Part shown: one piece after another, positions 1-7,357 of the stretch
Layout: each line of letters begins with the position of its first letter
Position numbering within the stretch: position 1 is the first letter of the stretch
Source: MGIIb-O3 sp046710875
GTDB lineage: Archaea > Thermoplasmatota > Poseidoniia > Poseidoniales > Thalassarchaeaceae
DNA: 13,391 nucleotides
Direction: 5' to 3'
NCBI GenBank assembly: GCA_046710875.1
Contig: JBKEHQ010000034.1
Coordinates: 1 to 13,391, forward strand
Notes under the pieces: model-generated
Told to the model about the DNA's origin: nothing
Databases searched by the model: none
Seen by the model: the letters and a program-made list of their open reading frames with translations, nothing else
Made by a program: the position numbers and the translations under genes

Positions 1-495
1 ACAACAAGCATTACATATTATTGTAGTAAATATTCCTATTCCAGCAGCAATTCCCGCTAATTCGTCATTTTGAGTTATACTGTCCCCCATTATTACTGAT
101 CCTATAATTCCTGAAGCTAAGCTGATACCAACTGTTGCTAATGCTATGAATATGGATTTCTTCTGATAATTATAAAGTTGTAAACCCGCATAACCAAAAA
201 TAATAGAATATATTATGCCTATAACTGGACTAATATATACCCAGATGGTCATATTCCTAGTAACATCTATGCCAATTTTTTCATAACTATCCAATGTTGA
301 TTCGACAGATAAAAGTCCAAAAAGATGGGATAAAGTACCAAGTGCTGCTATCATAATCGCGATTATTCCAAATATCTTTGGGCCGGAACTTTTACTTCTT
401 CCAATAACATATGGTGCTGTGAATCCACTCGTAGGATTACCAGAAATATGAACTGTTGGAGGTTCATCAAAAGGAGAGTTGCTTGGGTCTTCCAT
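1..495 (-). CDS. Multi-pass membrane protein of unknown function, 3' end cut by window
   Basis: An open frame runs from an ATG at 495 off the left edge; 165 residues are visible and no stop is reached. The first 40 residues are polar and proline/serine-rich (start MEDPSNSPFDEPP) and probably cytoplasmic. Hydrophobic helices follow at about residues 41-63, 84-106 and 114-136, and a fourth begins near 146 and reaches the window edge. The visible part ends in a Cys-rich stretch (CNACC). A TATA-like box lies 23-30 nt before the ATG, with no Shine-Dalgarno site, so the mRNA is probably leaderless. I do not recognise the family; small four-helix membrane proteins with a disordered proline-rich N-terminus occur widely. 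The reading frame is convincing, the function is not known. Confidence 0.75.
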   Translation of the reverse strand, partial: MEDPSNSPFDEPPTVHISGNPTSGFTAPYVIGRSKSSGPKIFGIIAIMIAALGTLSHLFGLLSVESTLDSYEKIGIDVTRNMTIWVYISPVIGIIYSIIFGYAGLQLYNYQKKSIFIALATVGISLASGIIGSVIMGDSITQNDELAGIAAGIGIFTTIICNACC

Positions 496-517
496 ATTAT
501 AGCGACCATTCGGAGAA

Positions 518-525
518 TTATTTAA
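518..525 (-). promoter_or_regulatory. TATA box for the membrane protein gene
   Basis: On the minus strand this reads TTAAATAA, 23-30 nt before the ATG at 495. That is the spacing expected if transcription starts at the start codon. It sits in the 48-nt gap just past the pgk stop codon, so the membrane protein gene probably has its own promoter and is not carried only by pgk read-through. Confidence 0.5.
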
Positions 526-543
526 GTGATTCCAACGAAATAA

Positions 544-1791
544 TTATGCATTATTATTTGAAAATTTAATGGCTGACTCTCTTAAAGAATCTATAACGGG
601 CATTTCTTGTCCCGATAATAAACACATTGTAGAGCCCCCTCCTGTACTATTATGAGTGACTTGGGAAGCTGCACCGCGGCTACTCACTATTGCACTTGTA
701 TGGCCCCCTCCAATTATTGTAATCGCATTAGTTTCAACACACATATTCAAAATTTCAATAGTTCCAAATGCGAAACCAGGCCTCTCAAAGAAAGAAGCAG
801 GGCCGTTCCAAAGTATACATTTTGAATCCAATATTATTGGCCTTAGATTCATCAAAGATAAAATTCCAACGTCATATATTGGATAGTCTGTTGGAAGTTG
901 GTCTAATGACATTGGAACCCTTTCATCATTGATTTCAACTGCAAAATCAACAGGTAGAATTAGTAATTCAGAATAGTTTTTAATTAATTTTATTGCCATT
1001 TCCCAAGATTCATCAAAATCTTTTGCTAGAGTATTTTTAAGAAATTCTTTGTTTGGGCCCCCTATATCATTTCCGTTTGCCCACAGCATTAAATTACCAA
1101 CTAAGCCTACTGGTGCTATTTTATCGACTATTTCTTTCTTGATTAAATTAAGCGCTACTCTGAGAGAGTCGTCACATTTTGCACCACCGAGTATTGCAAG
1201 ATAGGGCCTAGGAGGATTTTTAGTTGCAATATCAAGATTTGACAACTCATCCATCATTAATTGCCCAGGATAACAAGGTAAGCAATGTGCAAAACCAGTA
1301 AGTGTTGGAGAACTTCGATGGGCTGCAGCGAATGCATCTGAAACATATAAATCTGCCACAGAAGACAATTTAGTTACTATTTCTGAAGATTCAGTATCTC
1401 TCCAATGTTCATATTTAGTACCATATTCCTCGATATGAGAACGCATATTATCAAGAAAAATAATATCTCCATCACTCATATTTTTTATTAACTCAATAGT
1501 AGAATCGCTACAAATATCTGGGATAAACATAATTTCTCTTCCTATTATTTCTGAAAGTCTTTCACTGTGTTTTGACATATCAGAGAAATCAGATTTTCCG
1601 GGCCTAGATTGATGTGCTAAAATAACTACTTTAGACTCTTTTAAAATTTCTAAAGTTGGTTTAATCATCTTAAGTCTAGAATCATCCAGAAGAGATTTGT
1701 CTATTGGATTTAGAGGTGCATTTACGTCTACTCTGTATAATACGGTGCGCCCTTGCAAATCTATTGCATCAAGCGAAAGGACGCCTTGCAC
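544..1791 (-). CDS. pgk: Phosphoglycerate kinase (archaeal type)
   Basis: Cytoplasmic enzyme of glycolysis/gluconeogenesis that transfers phosphate between 1,3-bisphosphoglycerate and ADP. The 415 residues match the usual full length. Visible family motifs, in order: RVDVNAP (20-26), the substrate-binding Arg in DDSR (36-39), HQSRPG (60-65), DNMRSH (114-119), SDAFAAAHR (151-159), GGAK with the conserved Lys (202-205), WNGP (328-331), the nucleotide-site GGGHT (361-365, the archaeal counterpart of GGGD) and STGGG (382-386). The start is a GTG at 1791; there is no in-frame ATG near it, and the VLSLDAIDLQG stretch right after it aligns with the usual family N-terminus. It is divergent from the M24 gene across a 96-nt gap. 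No key residue appears to be missing. Confidence 0.96.
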   Translation of the reverse strand: MQGVLSLDAIDLQGRTVLYRVDVNAPLNPIDKSLLDDSRLKMIKPTLEILKESKVVILAHQSRPGKSDFSDMSKHSERLSEIIGREIMFIPDICSDSTIELIKNMSDGDIIFLDNMRSHIEEYGTKYEHWRDTESSEIVTKLSSVADLYVSDAFAAAHRSSPTLTGFAHCLPCYPGQLMMDELSNLDIATKNPPRPYLAILGGAKCDDSLRVALNLIKKEIVDKIAPVGLVGNLMLWANGNDIGGPNKEFLKNTLAKDFDESWEMAIKLIKNYSELLILPVDFAVEINDERVPMSLDQLPTDYPIYDVGILSLMNLRPIILDSKCILWNGPASFFERPGFAFGTIEILNMCVETNAITIIGGGHTSAIVSSRGAASQVTHNSTGGGSTMCLLSGQEMPVIDSLRESAIKFSNNNA

Positions 1792-1887
1792 ATCCGGAGC
1801 GACTGGCGCTTCGCATTTGGCCGTTGTGGAAGGATATCTGCGATAAAAAACAAAAATACTTTTTGTTGATGTAAATTAGGATGGCAT
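1792..1887. promoter_or_regulatory. Divergent promoter region between pgk and the M24 gene
   Basis: This 96-nt gap must drive both flanking genes. The half next to pgk (about 1793-1843) is clearly more GC-rich than the surroundings; the half next to the M24 gene is A/T-rich. On the plus strand an AAATACTTTTT element at about 1855-1865 lies 23-33 nt before the ATG at 1888, a good distance for an archaeal TATA box with a leaderless or very short leader. On the minus strand a T-rich element near 1842-1851 could serve pgk with a leader of roughly 25-30 nt. These assignments come from spacing and base composition only. Confidence 0.4.
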
Positions 1888-3141
1888 ATGAATTGGGATG
1901 TCGCATGTTTGACGGGCCCAGAAAATGAAGATTGGAGAGTCCCAGTATCTGAATTACAAAATAGGCAAAGACTAGTTGCAGATAGCCTCCTTAGAAATAA
2001 CATAGAATCTGCATGGATAGATGATCCAGTTGAATTGTATTGGTTAACTGGAGGAAGGCAAAATTCCGCAATAATAATTGGAGCTCAGGGGTCGGATGTA
2101 AAAACTAGTCATTGGGTAAGGAAATCTTTAGATCGTGCAATTTTTGAAGCTGGAGGAGATGATGCACCACATACAATTGAAGCCCATCCCAGAATGAATA
2201 TTCTAGAAGATTCTCTGAGGTCATTAGGCTGTACTAAAAAACCTGCTTTATTATCATCAAAGATTCCTTATGACAGGTGGGAATTTCTTAATTCTAAATT
2301 TGGTAATTTATTAGGAGAAAGTGAAAATTGTTCAAACTTGATGTATAAATTGAGAGAAACTAAGTCAGAATGGGAAATATCGATGCATAAGGCTAGTGGC
2401 GATATTAATCAACTAATGTTTGATTCAATAAGAGATAATTGTGGAGAAGGAAATACAGAGATAGAATTAGCGGCTATTGCTGATGAAGTTAGTAGGGCCA
2501 ATGGCTTTGGAGGTAGAATAAGAATGAGAAAATGGCCAATGGATTGTGATAGAGTAGTAATTGCGGCTGGAAGGTCAGCGGCTGTTCCATCATATTTTGA
2601 TTCGGCAATTGGGGGATTGGGTGCAAGTCCTATTTCTTCCTTAGGAGCGGGATTTGCCAAAATTAAAGCAAATGAACCGGTATTAGTAGATATTGTTCAC
2701 CTCCATAGAGGATATGTTTCTGATTGTACTAGGATGTTTAGTAAGGGAAGGCTTGCTGAACATTGGATTCAAAGGTTAGAAGATATGTCAGAAATTAGTG
2801 AATTAGTTGTAGACAAGTTAGGAAAGGGAGAAATGTGTTCTAGTGCTTGGGAGAGTGGCAAAGATATGGCTGATGAAATGGGCCATTTAGAAAATTTGAT
2901 GGGAATGAAGCCAAATCAGGCACAATTTTTAGGACACTCGGTTGGTTTAGAGTTAGATGAAACTCCTGTTGTTGCAAGAGGTTTTGATTGTGAACTCAAT
3001 ATTAGAGGTACTATGGCGATTGAGCCAAAAGTGATTCATAAGGATGGGGCGATTGGAATTGAAGATACTTGGACTAGAACAAATGACGGGATGGAATGCC
3101 TAACAATGGGAAATAAATTCCCAAAGATAACTGAGTGGTGA
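1888..3141 (+). CDS. M24-family metallopeptidase (Xaa-Pro aminopeptidase/prolidase-like)
   Basis: Pita-bread fold hydrolase, probably a cytoplasmic dinuclear-metal aminopeptidase acting on Xaa-Pro peptides; substrate inferred from family only. The N-terminal half (about 20-150) resembles the creatinase/prolidase N-domain (DDPVELYWLTGG at 45-56). The C-terminal half is the catalytic domain. All five metal ligands expected for M24 are visible: D268 and D279 in VDIVHLHRGYVSD (11 residues apart, as usual), H350 in GHSVG, E379 in IEP and E392 in IED. One small departure is that the residues after the first ligand are IVH rather than the common xG. The 417 residues are a normal length. The ATG at 1888 follows AGGATG with 4 nt between. 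The 3' end overlaps or abuts the MIP18-like gene. Confidence 0.88.
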   Translation: MNWDVACLTGPENEDWRVPVSELQNRQRLVADSLLRNNIESAWIDDPVELYWLTGGRQNSAIIIGAQGSDVKTSHWVRKSLDRAIFEAGGDDAPHTIEAHPRMNILEDSLRSLGCTKKPALLSSKIPYDRWEFLNSKFGNLLGESENCSNLMYKLRETKSEWEISMHKASGDINQLMFDSIRDNCGEGNTEIELAAIADEVSRANGFGGRIRMRKWPMDCDRVVIAAGRSAAVPSYFDSAIGGLGASPISSLGAGFAKIKANEPVLVDIVHLHRGYVSDCTRMFSKGRLAEHWIQRLEDMSEISELVVDKLGKGEMCSSAWESGKDMADEMGHLENLMGMKPNQAQFLGHSVGLELDETPVVARGFDCELNIRGTMAIEPKVIHKDGAIGIEDTWTRTNDGMECLTMGNKFPKITEW

Positions 3142-3145
3142 GACT

Positions 3146-3439
3146 ATTACTAAAGCAAAAATTACTGCACAGAAACGTCTTGCAAAGATTTTAAGAAACG
3201 CTACTGAGTATCATGGAAAACCCATAACAGATGAATCGATATTAAGAGGAGTCGAAGTCAATGCTGCTGGGAATATAGATTTGTGGATTAAACCTCCTCA
3301 CCCACATTGTCCATGTTGCTTAGATGGCTTAGTAAATCTAAGGAATGAAATTGGAAGTCATAAAGAAATATTGGCATGCCATATAGAAATAGTCGAAGTA
3401 CCACAAAAAGAAAGGTGGACTGCTGCGGTTAATGAATAG
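3146..3439 (+). CDS. Small MIP18/DUF59-like protein with non-canonical start
   Basis: The frame is open from 3131 to a TAG at 3437-3439 but contains no ATG, and no GTG or TTG near its 5' end. The best start on signal grounds is ATT at 3146, 4 nt after GGTGA (3137-3141), which overlaps the M24 stop; CTG at 3131 is the other option. From 3146 the product is 97 residues. It has an N-terminal helix (about 1-22), ITDESILRGVEVNAAGNIDL (27-46), a Cys cluster PHPHCPCC (51-58), then a helix, a strand and a terminal WT near 91-92. This order resembles MIP18/DUF59 (SufT/PaaD-like) proteins, small domains linked to iron-sulfur assembly, in which a single CP motif sits at this position. Sequence similarity is modest, so the family call is tentative. 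It is probably co-transcribed with the M24 gene. Confidence 0.6.
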   Translation: MTKAKITAQKRLAKILRNATEYHGKPITDESILRGVEVNAAGNIDLWIKPPHPHCPCCLDGLVNLRNEIGSHKEILACHIEIVEVPQKERWTAAVNE

Positions 3440-3454
3440 ATTTTTTATTTTTTA
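3440..3454 (+). terminator. T-tract terminator after the MIP18-like gene
   Basis: Directly after the TAG stop the plus strand reads ATTTTTTATTTTTTA, two runs of six T separated by one A. Archaeal RNA polymerase terminates at such oligo-T tracts without needing a hairpin. It overlaps the last codons of the convergent 50-residue membrane peptide gene, so the two transcription units meet here. Confidence 0.55.
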
Positions 3455-3597
3455 GATTCTCTACTTTTTGATTGCCTTTCTTCGACTTCTCTTAATTTAG
3501 ACTTTATTTTATTAGAAAGCCACCAATATGAGATGGAAAGTCCGAGTAGACATATGATTAAACTCTGTATAAAGAATGGTTCAGTCCAAGTTGACAT
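3445..3597 (-). CDS. Small single-pass membrane peptide (50 residues)
   Basis: An ATG at 3597 opens a 50-codon frame closed by TAA at 3447-3445. The peptide begins MSTWTEP, has one hydrophobic segment at about residues 8-27 (FFIQSLIICLLGLSISYWWL) and a highly charged, lysine/arginine/glutamate-rich tail (29-50). That predicts one membrane helix with a cytoplasmic basic tail. A GGAG ribosome binding site lies about 8 nt before the ATG. The gene starts only 12 nt after the ferredoxin stop, so it is most likely translated from the same mRNA. No family is recognised; a membrane-anchoring or accessory role for the neighbouring ferredoxin or zinc-finger protein is only a guess from position. Confidence 0.6.
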   Translation of the reverse strand: MSTWTEPFFIQSLIICLLGLSISYWWLSNKIKSKLREVEERQSKSRESKK

Positions 3598-3609
3598 ACA
3601 TTATCTCCA

Positions 3610-3906
3610 TTAAAGTGGTGGTATTATATCTATTTCGCATTCACCTTTTGGCATCATACAACAGGGAAGAAACCCTCCTTCTTCTACCAAAAAGTCATCA
3701 AGCCCAGGAGGTAGATCTTCTGGATAATCAATAAATCCTTTTTTTAAACGGACTAAACAAGTTCCGCAGGTTCCCGAAGTGCAATTTGTTGGAATATTGA
3801 TTCCTGCATTATATGCTATTTCTACTATTGTTAAATCTGGTTCTATAGTTCCTATACCGATTGGTAGATTTCCTCTGAAAAAACGAATTAGTTCATTTTC
3901 TGGCAT
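3610..3906 (-). CDS. Plant-type [2Fe-2S] ferredoxin
   Basis: A 98-residue cytoplasmic electron carrier with the plant/halobacterial ferredoxin layout. The cluster ligands are C42, C47 and C50 in NCTSGTCGTC (C-x4-C-x2-C), and a fourth Cys at C82 or C83 after about 31 residues in FLPCCMMP. C90 is extra. The fold ends with a short strand (ECEIDIIPP). There is no signal peptide. The ATG at 3906 follows the upstream gene's stop by only 9 nt and is preceded by a GAGG ribosome binding site, so it is translationally linked to the zinc-finger gene. The redox partner cannot be read from the sequence; no reductase or oxygenase gene lies beside it. Confidence 0.88.
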   Translation of the reverse strand: MPENELIRFFRGNLPIGIGTIEPDLTIVEIAYNAGINIPTNCTSGTCGTCLVRLKKGFIDYPEDLPPGLDDFLVEEGGFLPCCMMPKGECEIDIIPPL

Positions 3907-3915
3907 ATAACCGCC

Positions 3916-5007
3916 TCAACGGTCTTCCCAGCGTGTCCATCTTCCGGTTTGTTTATTGAAATAAAGTCCAGCTTTCTTCATCCATTTGTTGAATTTAGTT
4001 GCACCTGCACCAGTTGCAATGATGAATTCTTCACGATGTTCTTGGGCCTGAATATATCCTTTTGCAGTTATAGTTTGATCAATCCATTCATCAATACTAA
4101 TCAAAGTTCCAGATAGATTACTTGCTTCAATTGCTGCTTCTAATTGCTTTGCTGATGCCCCAGTATTCTTCAAGTCCCTAGCAATCAATTCCTCAATATT
4201 GGAAACTCCGGTTCTAGAAGGCGGAGCGATTACCTTTAATCTAGGTTTAATATTAGAATCTAAAGTTATTCTAGCGCCATTACTTAATCTATCATCAACT
4301 AATTGAGCCATTGGAGATAAGAATTCTTCTTCACAATCCCAGCAAATAAATCTAAAATCGGACATATCATCAACAATACTACTGCCTCTTGGATCCATCT
4401 CATCACCACAATGTGGACAAGCATGAAGACAAAGTACAGGTGCAATTTTCCTTCTAAAATCGACAATATCTTGAGGAGTTCCTGACAATTCCAACATTTC
4501 ATGATCTCGAGCAGCTTCTAATCCCCTAGTTTCTAATTGATCTCTTAGTTTAGATTTTTGTTCAACCTTGGATTCATCATCAAGTGTATTCTCTAACTTA
4601 ACAATAAGTTCGACTGTTTTTCCGAGTCTATTCATTACTAATTTCTTATTCCTAAATGATTCAACTCTCGCTAATCTTAATTGTTCTTTCTTTTCTAATA
4701 ATTCTCCGTGTAAATCTTTTTGTTCACGCTTGAATCTTTGCTCATCGATTTTATCGACTTTCTTTTTTGTTCCATCTGACAAAATATCTGCTAGATATCT
4801 TTGCTTACTTGATGCACGTGGTCCTGAGATGACTGCATCAAGTACTGATTTTGCAATTTCTTTCTTTAATCCGTAATTATTAACTAATGTGTCAACATCT
4901 AAATCTTTTAGATCTCCAACTTTAATTCCACCTTCTGAGAGTATCTGGGCAGTATTTTCGTCAATTCCTCGACGAAGTAATGCAAGATATGTGTCCTTCT
5001 TTGCCAT
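3916..5007 (-). CDS. Helical/coiled-coil protein with zinc ribbon, unknown function
   Basis: A 363-residue soluble protein of no family I recognise. Residues about 1-62 look like a helix-hairpin-helix/SAM-like helical bundle (GIDENTAQILSEGGIKVGDL, then GLKKEIAKSVLDAV), a fold often used for nucleic-acid or protein contacts. Residues about 85-170 are strongly charged (K/E/R/L-rich) and probably coiled coil. A zinc-ribbon-like pair follows: C197-P-H-C200 and C222-W-D-C225. The C-terminal part (about 265-363) is helical and ends in a basic/aromatic tail (GRWTRWEDR). The ATG at 5007 is preceded by GAGGGGATGAG, a good ribosome binding site. It follows ksgA by 101 nt on the same strand and is tightly coupled to ferredoxin downstream. 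A nucleic-acid-binding role is plausible from the HhH plus zinc ribbon, but unproven. Confidence 0.8.
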   Translation of the reverse strand: MAKKDTYLALLRRGIDENTAQILSEGGIKVGDLKDLDVDTLVNNYGLKKEIAKSVLDAVISGPRASSKQRYLADILSDGTKKKVDKIDEQRFKREQKDLHGELLEKKEQLRLARVESFRNKKLVMNRLGKTVELIVKLENTLDDESKVEQKSKLRDQLETRGLEAARDHEMLELSGTPQDIVDFRRKIAPVLCLHACPHCGDEMDPRGSSIVDDMSDFRFICWDCEEEFLSPMAQLVDDRLSNGARITLDSNIKPRLKVIAPPSRTGVSNIEELIARDLKNTGASAKQLEAAIEASNLSGTLISIDEWIDQTITAKGYIQAQEHREEFIIATGAGATKFNKWMKKAGLYFNKQTGRWTRWEDR

Positions 5008-5108
5008 CTCATCCCCTCATTGCTTTGGTGCACTAGTTAGTGTTCACCGTAGCCAGCGCACAAGGGGTTCCTCTTTCAAGTAGTGGTAAAAATGTGCATA
5101 AGAAAGTA

Positions 5109-6017
5109 CTATTTTGATGAAATTTTACTTGTTAGTAGTGCCCATTCTACAGGCCCTAAGTCTTCAGGCCTAAGATCGGGCCAGTCATCAGGTAAGCCTT
5201 CTATAGATTCATTTAGAATTTCTTCCATTGCTAAATTCCATCTTTTTTTATGCCAATCATTAATTCTATTCAACCTCTTTGGAGATTTAGAAAGTGAGGT
5301 TCGAATTTTTCTCCTCCTATTAGAGTAACAATGCTTTGTTATTAATCTGAATAATTTTCTGTTAATATCAACTAGTTCTTCCCTAGATGATGGAGTTAAA
5401 ACTACAAGTCGTGAATTAACTTGAGGTGCGGGACTGAAGCAGTTTGAAGGAACTTTTCTATCAATAGTTACATCAAAATCTAACCATAATGACATCCCCA
5501 ATGGACCTCTAGTATGATACCCATTATTCATCGCCATACGTTCCCCAAATTCTTCTTGAACTAGTAAAACTATACAAGAAAGTGGTGTTTTTAAATGATA
5601 ATTTTGTATTTTCTCAAGAATTGGACTTGAAATTTGATAAGGAAGATTGGAGATTATATGAGTCAAGCCTTGGGGCCAATTACCAATTAAAGCATCCTGT
5701 TCAATTATTGTTAATTGAGATTCTAAATCCGTAAAAACACGATTTAAATGTAGAACAGATTCCATATCTATTTCTATAGCGGTTAATTTAGCTCCAGATT
5801 TAAGTATTTCAAGAGATAATGATCCTGGCCCAGGACCAATTTCCAGAACATGAGATTCTGAATTTAATGAATTAGATTTTTCAGAAACAATTTCAATAGC
5901 CCTAGTAATTACAGAGTCATCTACCAAAAAATGTTGCCCTAGGGCCTTTTGAGGCTTCATTCTATCTCGCAATAAATCTACGAGTAAACGAGTATCAAGA
6001 TCATCAAGTAGGGACAT
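5109..6017 (-). CDS. ksgA: 16S rRNA N6,N6-dimethyladenosine transferase KsgA/Dim1
   Basis: Methylates two adjacent adenosines in the 3'-terminal hairpin of 16S rRNA late in small-subunit assembly, using S-adenosylmethionine. The 302-residue product shows the N-terminal QKALGQHFLVDDSV (23-36), SAM motif I VLEIGPGPGSLS (57-68), the acidic ribose-binding end of motif II in TAIEID (79-84), the motif around Asp108 (EQDAL) and the catalytic motif IV NLPYQISSP (124-132). A C-terminal helical domain follows with SNRRRK-type basic residues. The gene starts 3 nt after the DUF655 stop, and DUF655-ksgA adjacency is a known archaeal arrangement. Length and motifs are complete. Confidence 0.96.
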   Translation of the reverse strand: MSLLDDLDTRLLVDLLRDRMKPQKALGQHFLVDDSVITRAIEIVSEKSNSLNSESHVLEIGPGPGSLSLEILKSGAKLTAIEIDMESVLHLNRVFTDLESQLTIIEQDALIGNWPQGLTHIISNLPYQISSPILEKIQNYHLKTPLSCIVLLVQEEFGERMAMNNGYHTRGPLGMSLWLDFDVTIDRKVPSNCFSPAPQVNSRLVVLTPSSREELVDINRKLFRLITKHCYSNRRRKIRTSLSKSPKRLNRINDWHKKRWNLAMEEILNESIEGLPDDWPDLRPEDLGPVEWALLTSKISSK

Positions 6018-6020
6018 ATT

Positions 6021-6611
6021 TCACATTCCATTACGAAGCAGCAAATCAAGTAAGCGAGGGATTTGAACAGAATCTTCCATTTCAATCACATACCTTTCTG
6101 CTAGTAATCGAACAGATTCAATAGAACATTTGCCATCAATATCTGAGAAATTTTCCCAACCTATCATGCCTCTTGCTTGAACCATTTGTTGAGCCTTTGA
6201 TTTACCAATAGTAGGCAATAATTGGAATGAATGGACTTTTAGTGATATATTATTAGCCCTGTTAAAGAAACTTAGATGATTATCAGGATTAAAATTTATT
6301 TCTTCCATGATTCCTTCAACTAATTCTGATTGTGAAGTAGTTGTAATATCTTTATATCGAATTTCATTAAGATGGCCAATTTTATCTGAAGGTAACTCAA
6401 TTTTATCTCCATTTGATAGTGATTCATCATTAAGGCGTGCCTTTACCAAATATAGTGAAGGAGAAGTAATTCCTTCTATCTCAAAACCAAATGGTCTTTT
6501 CTCCAATAAATCTAGAATTTTTACATGTGTTTCCTTAATAAAAATATCATCTGCAGGGGCAGATTGTTTTCTAGGTAGCATATTTAACAAAACCTTCTGA
6601 GAGCACATCAT
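6021..6611 (-). CDS. DUF655 family HhH/OB-like RNA-binding protein
   Basis: Archaeal DUF655 protein, 196 residues from the ATG at 6611. The N-terminal half is beta-rich (about 28-95, ETHVKILDLLEKRPFGFE onward), and a helix-hairpin-helix lies at 131-147 (LLPTIGKSKAQQMVQAR), followed by a helical tail. The family sits between RNA polymerase/ribosomal genes and ksgA in many archaea and is presumed to bind nucleic acid; its exact role is not established. The start is uncertain: ATGs at 6611, 6608 and 6581 are in frame. AT-rich TATA-like sequence at about 6637-6645 would suit the 6611 start as leaderless, while AGAAGG shortly before 6581 would suit that start, which begins MLPRKQ. Confidence 0.85.
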   Translation of the reverse strand: MMCSQKVLLNMLPRKQSAPADDIFIKETHVKILDLLEKRPFGFEIEGITSPSLYLVKARLNDESLSNGDKIELPSDKIGHLNEIRYKDITTTSQSELVEGIMEEINFNPDNHLSFFNRANNISLKVHSFQLLPTIGKSKAQQMVQARGMIGWENFSDIDGKCSIESVRLLAERYVIEMEDSVQIPRLLDLLLRNGM

Positions 6612-6650
6612 TCATGAATATAGTCATAAATAAGCATTAAAATATCTAAA

Positions 6651-7013
6651 TTAAAGTACATGTTGCCTAATTATGGTAATTAGTTCTTCAATTTCTGATG
6701 TATCCATAGCAATTCTTTTACTAGCTATTACTACTCTAATGTCTGGAACTGACATTGGGCATAATTCTGCAATTTTAGCAGAAATTTCTGGATATTGATT
6801 TAATTTTTCATTTTCCATTAATTGATTATATAAATCAGTAAAAACTTTTGGATCAGTCTTCATATTTCCGGAAGGATGCCCTTGTGCACTAGCAGACCAC
6901 TCTGCATGTTGTAATGCCATTGTTTGTTCATAAGACAGTTCGCCACGTCTCTTTTGAGCATCTAACAATAAGTCTCTAACAGTTGCAACATCAACGAATT
7001 TCTCTTCTGACAT
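6651..7013 (-). CDS. rpoF: DNA-directed RNA polymerase subunit Rpo4/RpoF
   Basis: Subunit F (Rpb4 homologue), which with Rpo7/RpoE forms the stalk of archaeal RNA polymerase and helps initiation and RNA binding. The 120 residues match the family length. The recognisable core includes ELSYEQTMALQHAEW (25-39), then the HRDC-like helical half with KIAELCPMSVPDIRVVIASKR (about 79-99) and a final EIEELITIIRQH. The ATG at 7013 lies 2 nt past the eL21 stop, and its ribosome binding site (GAGGGA) overlaps the last eL21 codons, so the two are translationally coupled. Its place between eL21 and DUF655/ksgA is the standard archaeal order. Confidence 0.93.
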   Translation of the reverse strand: MSEEKFVDVATVRDLLLDAQKRRGELSYEQTMALQHAEWSASAQGHPSGNMKTDPKVFTDLYNQLMENEKLNQYPEISAKIAELCPMSVPDIRVVIASKRIAMDTSEIEELITIIRQHVL

Positions 7014-7015
7014 AA

Positions 7016-7312
7016 TTATCCCTCAATTGGCCTTAGATGCTCTGGTCTAGCAACTACAGTCTTTTGCATATTGCCGTCCTTGACACTTACAATGAATGCA
7101 CGTCCTTGTGAACCCATAATTTCTCCAGTTCTTCCTTGGAATCTTCGATGTGGCATGCCACCTTGTTGTGCTCCATCTAAAACAATAGCTACTTTATCTC
7201 CAGCCTTGTATTGATGCATTAACCTATTAATAAAAATTCGACCCTTGTCTCTTTTATTCTTTCTAAGAATACTGCGAGTTCCTTGACGAAGCCCATGTGT
7301 GCGAGTAACCAT
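7016..7312 (-). CDS. rpl21e: 50S ribosomal protein eL21 (L21e)
   Basis: Structural protein of the large ribosomal subunit, shared by archaea and eukaryotes. From the ATG at 7312 the product is 98 residues, starting MVTRTHGLRQGTRSIL, which matches the family N-terminus (a small basic segment with G-x-R-x-GTR). MPHRRFQGRTGEIMGSQGRA and the final HLRPIEG are also typical. An upstream in-frame ATG at 7330 exists, but it would lie ahead of the strong AGGTGAT ribosome binding site at 7322-7316, which is 3 nt from the 7312 ATG; the family start agrees. It leads the block eL21-rpoF-DUF655-ksgA. Confidence 0.94.
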   Translation of the reverse strand: MVTRTHGLRQGTRSILRKNKRDKGRIFINRLMHQYKAGDKVAIVLDGAQQGGMPHRRFQGRTGEIMGSQGRAFIVSVKDGNMQKTVVARPEHLRPIEG

Positions 7313-7315
7313 AAT

Positions 7316-7322
7316 ATCACCT
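7316..7322 (-). promoter_or_regulatory. Ribosome binding site that sets the eL21 start
   Basis: The minus strand reads AGGTGAT, then ATT, then the ATG at 7312. AGGTGAT pairs with the archaeal 16S 3' end. Read through as codons it would give GDI, which is why the longer frame from 7330 looks coding but is not. Confidence 0.8.
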
Positions 7323-7323
7323 A

Positions 7324-7336
7324 ACGACAATGTCGT
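7324..7336. promoter_or_regulatory. 13-nt inverted repeat in the eL21 leader
   Basis: ACGACAATGTCGT: two perfect 6-nt arms around one base, directly before the ribosome binding site. It spans the place where transcription should start if the TATA box at 7358-7366 is used. It could be a protein-binding operator on DNA or a short RNA stem (ACGA/TCGT with a 5-nt loop). A chance palindrome is not excluded. Confidence 0.35.
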
Positions 7337-7357
7337 CGAACCCGGCGACTTACACCG

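Noticed and set aside
1761..2003. An 80-residue minus-strand frame across the pgk/M24 divergent region
   Set aside because: It overlaps both the pgk start and the M24 N-terminus, has no family features, and its composition follows the complementary coding strands.
5008..5108. Possible tRNA or small RNA in the gap between ksgA and the zinc-finger gene
   Set aside because: The stretch is locally GC-richer (AGCCAGCGCACAAGGGG), but no cloverleaf, anticodon arm or T-loop could be found on either strand.
7313..7330. Longer eL21 start at 7330
   Set aside because: The added codons lie over the AGGTGAT ribosome binding site, and the family N-terminus matches the 7312 start.
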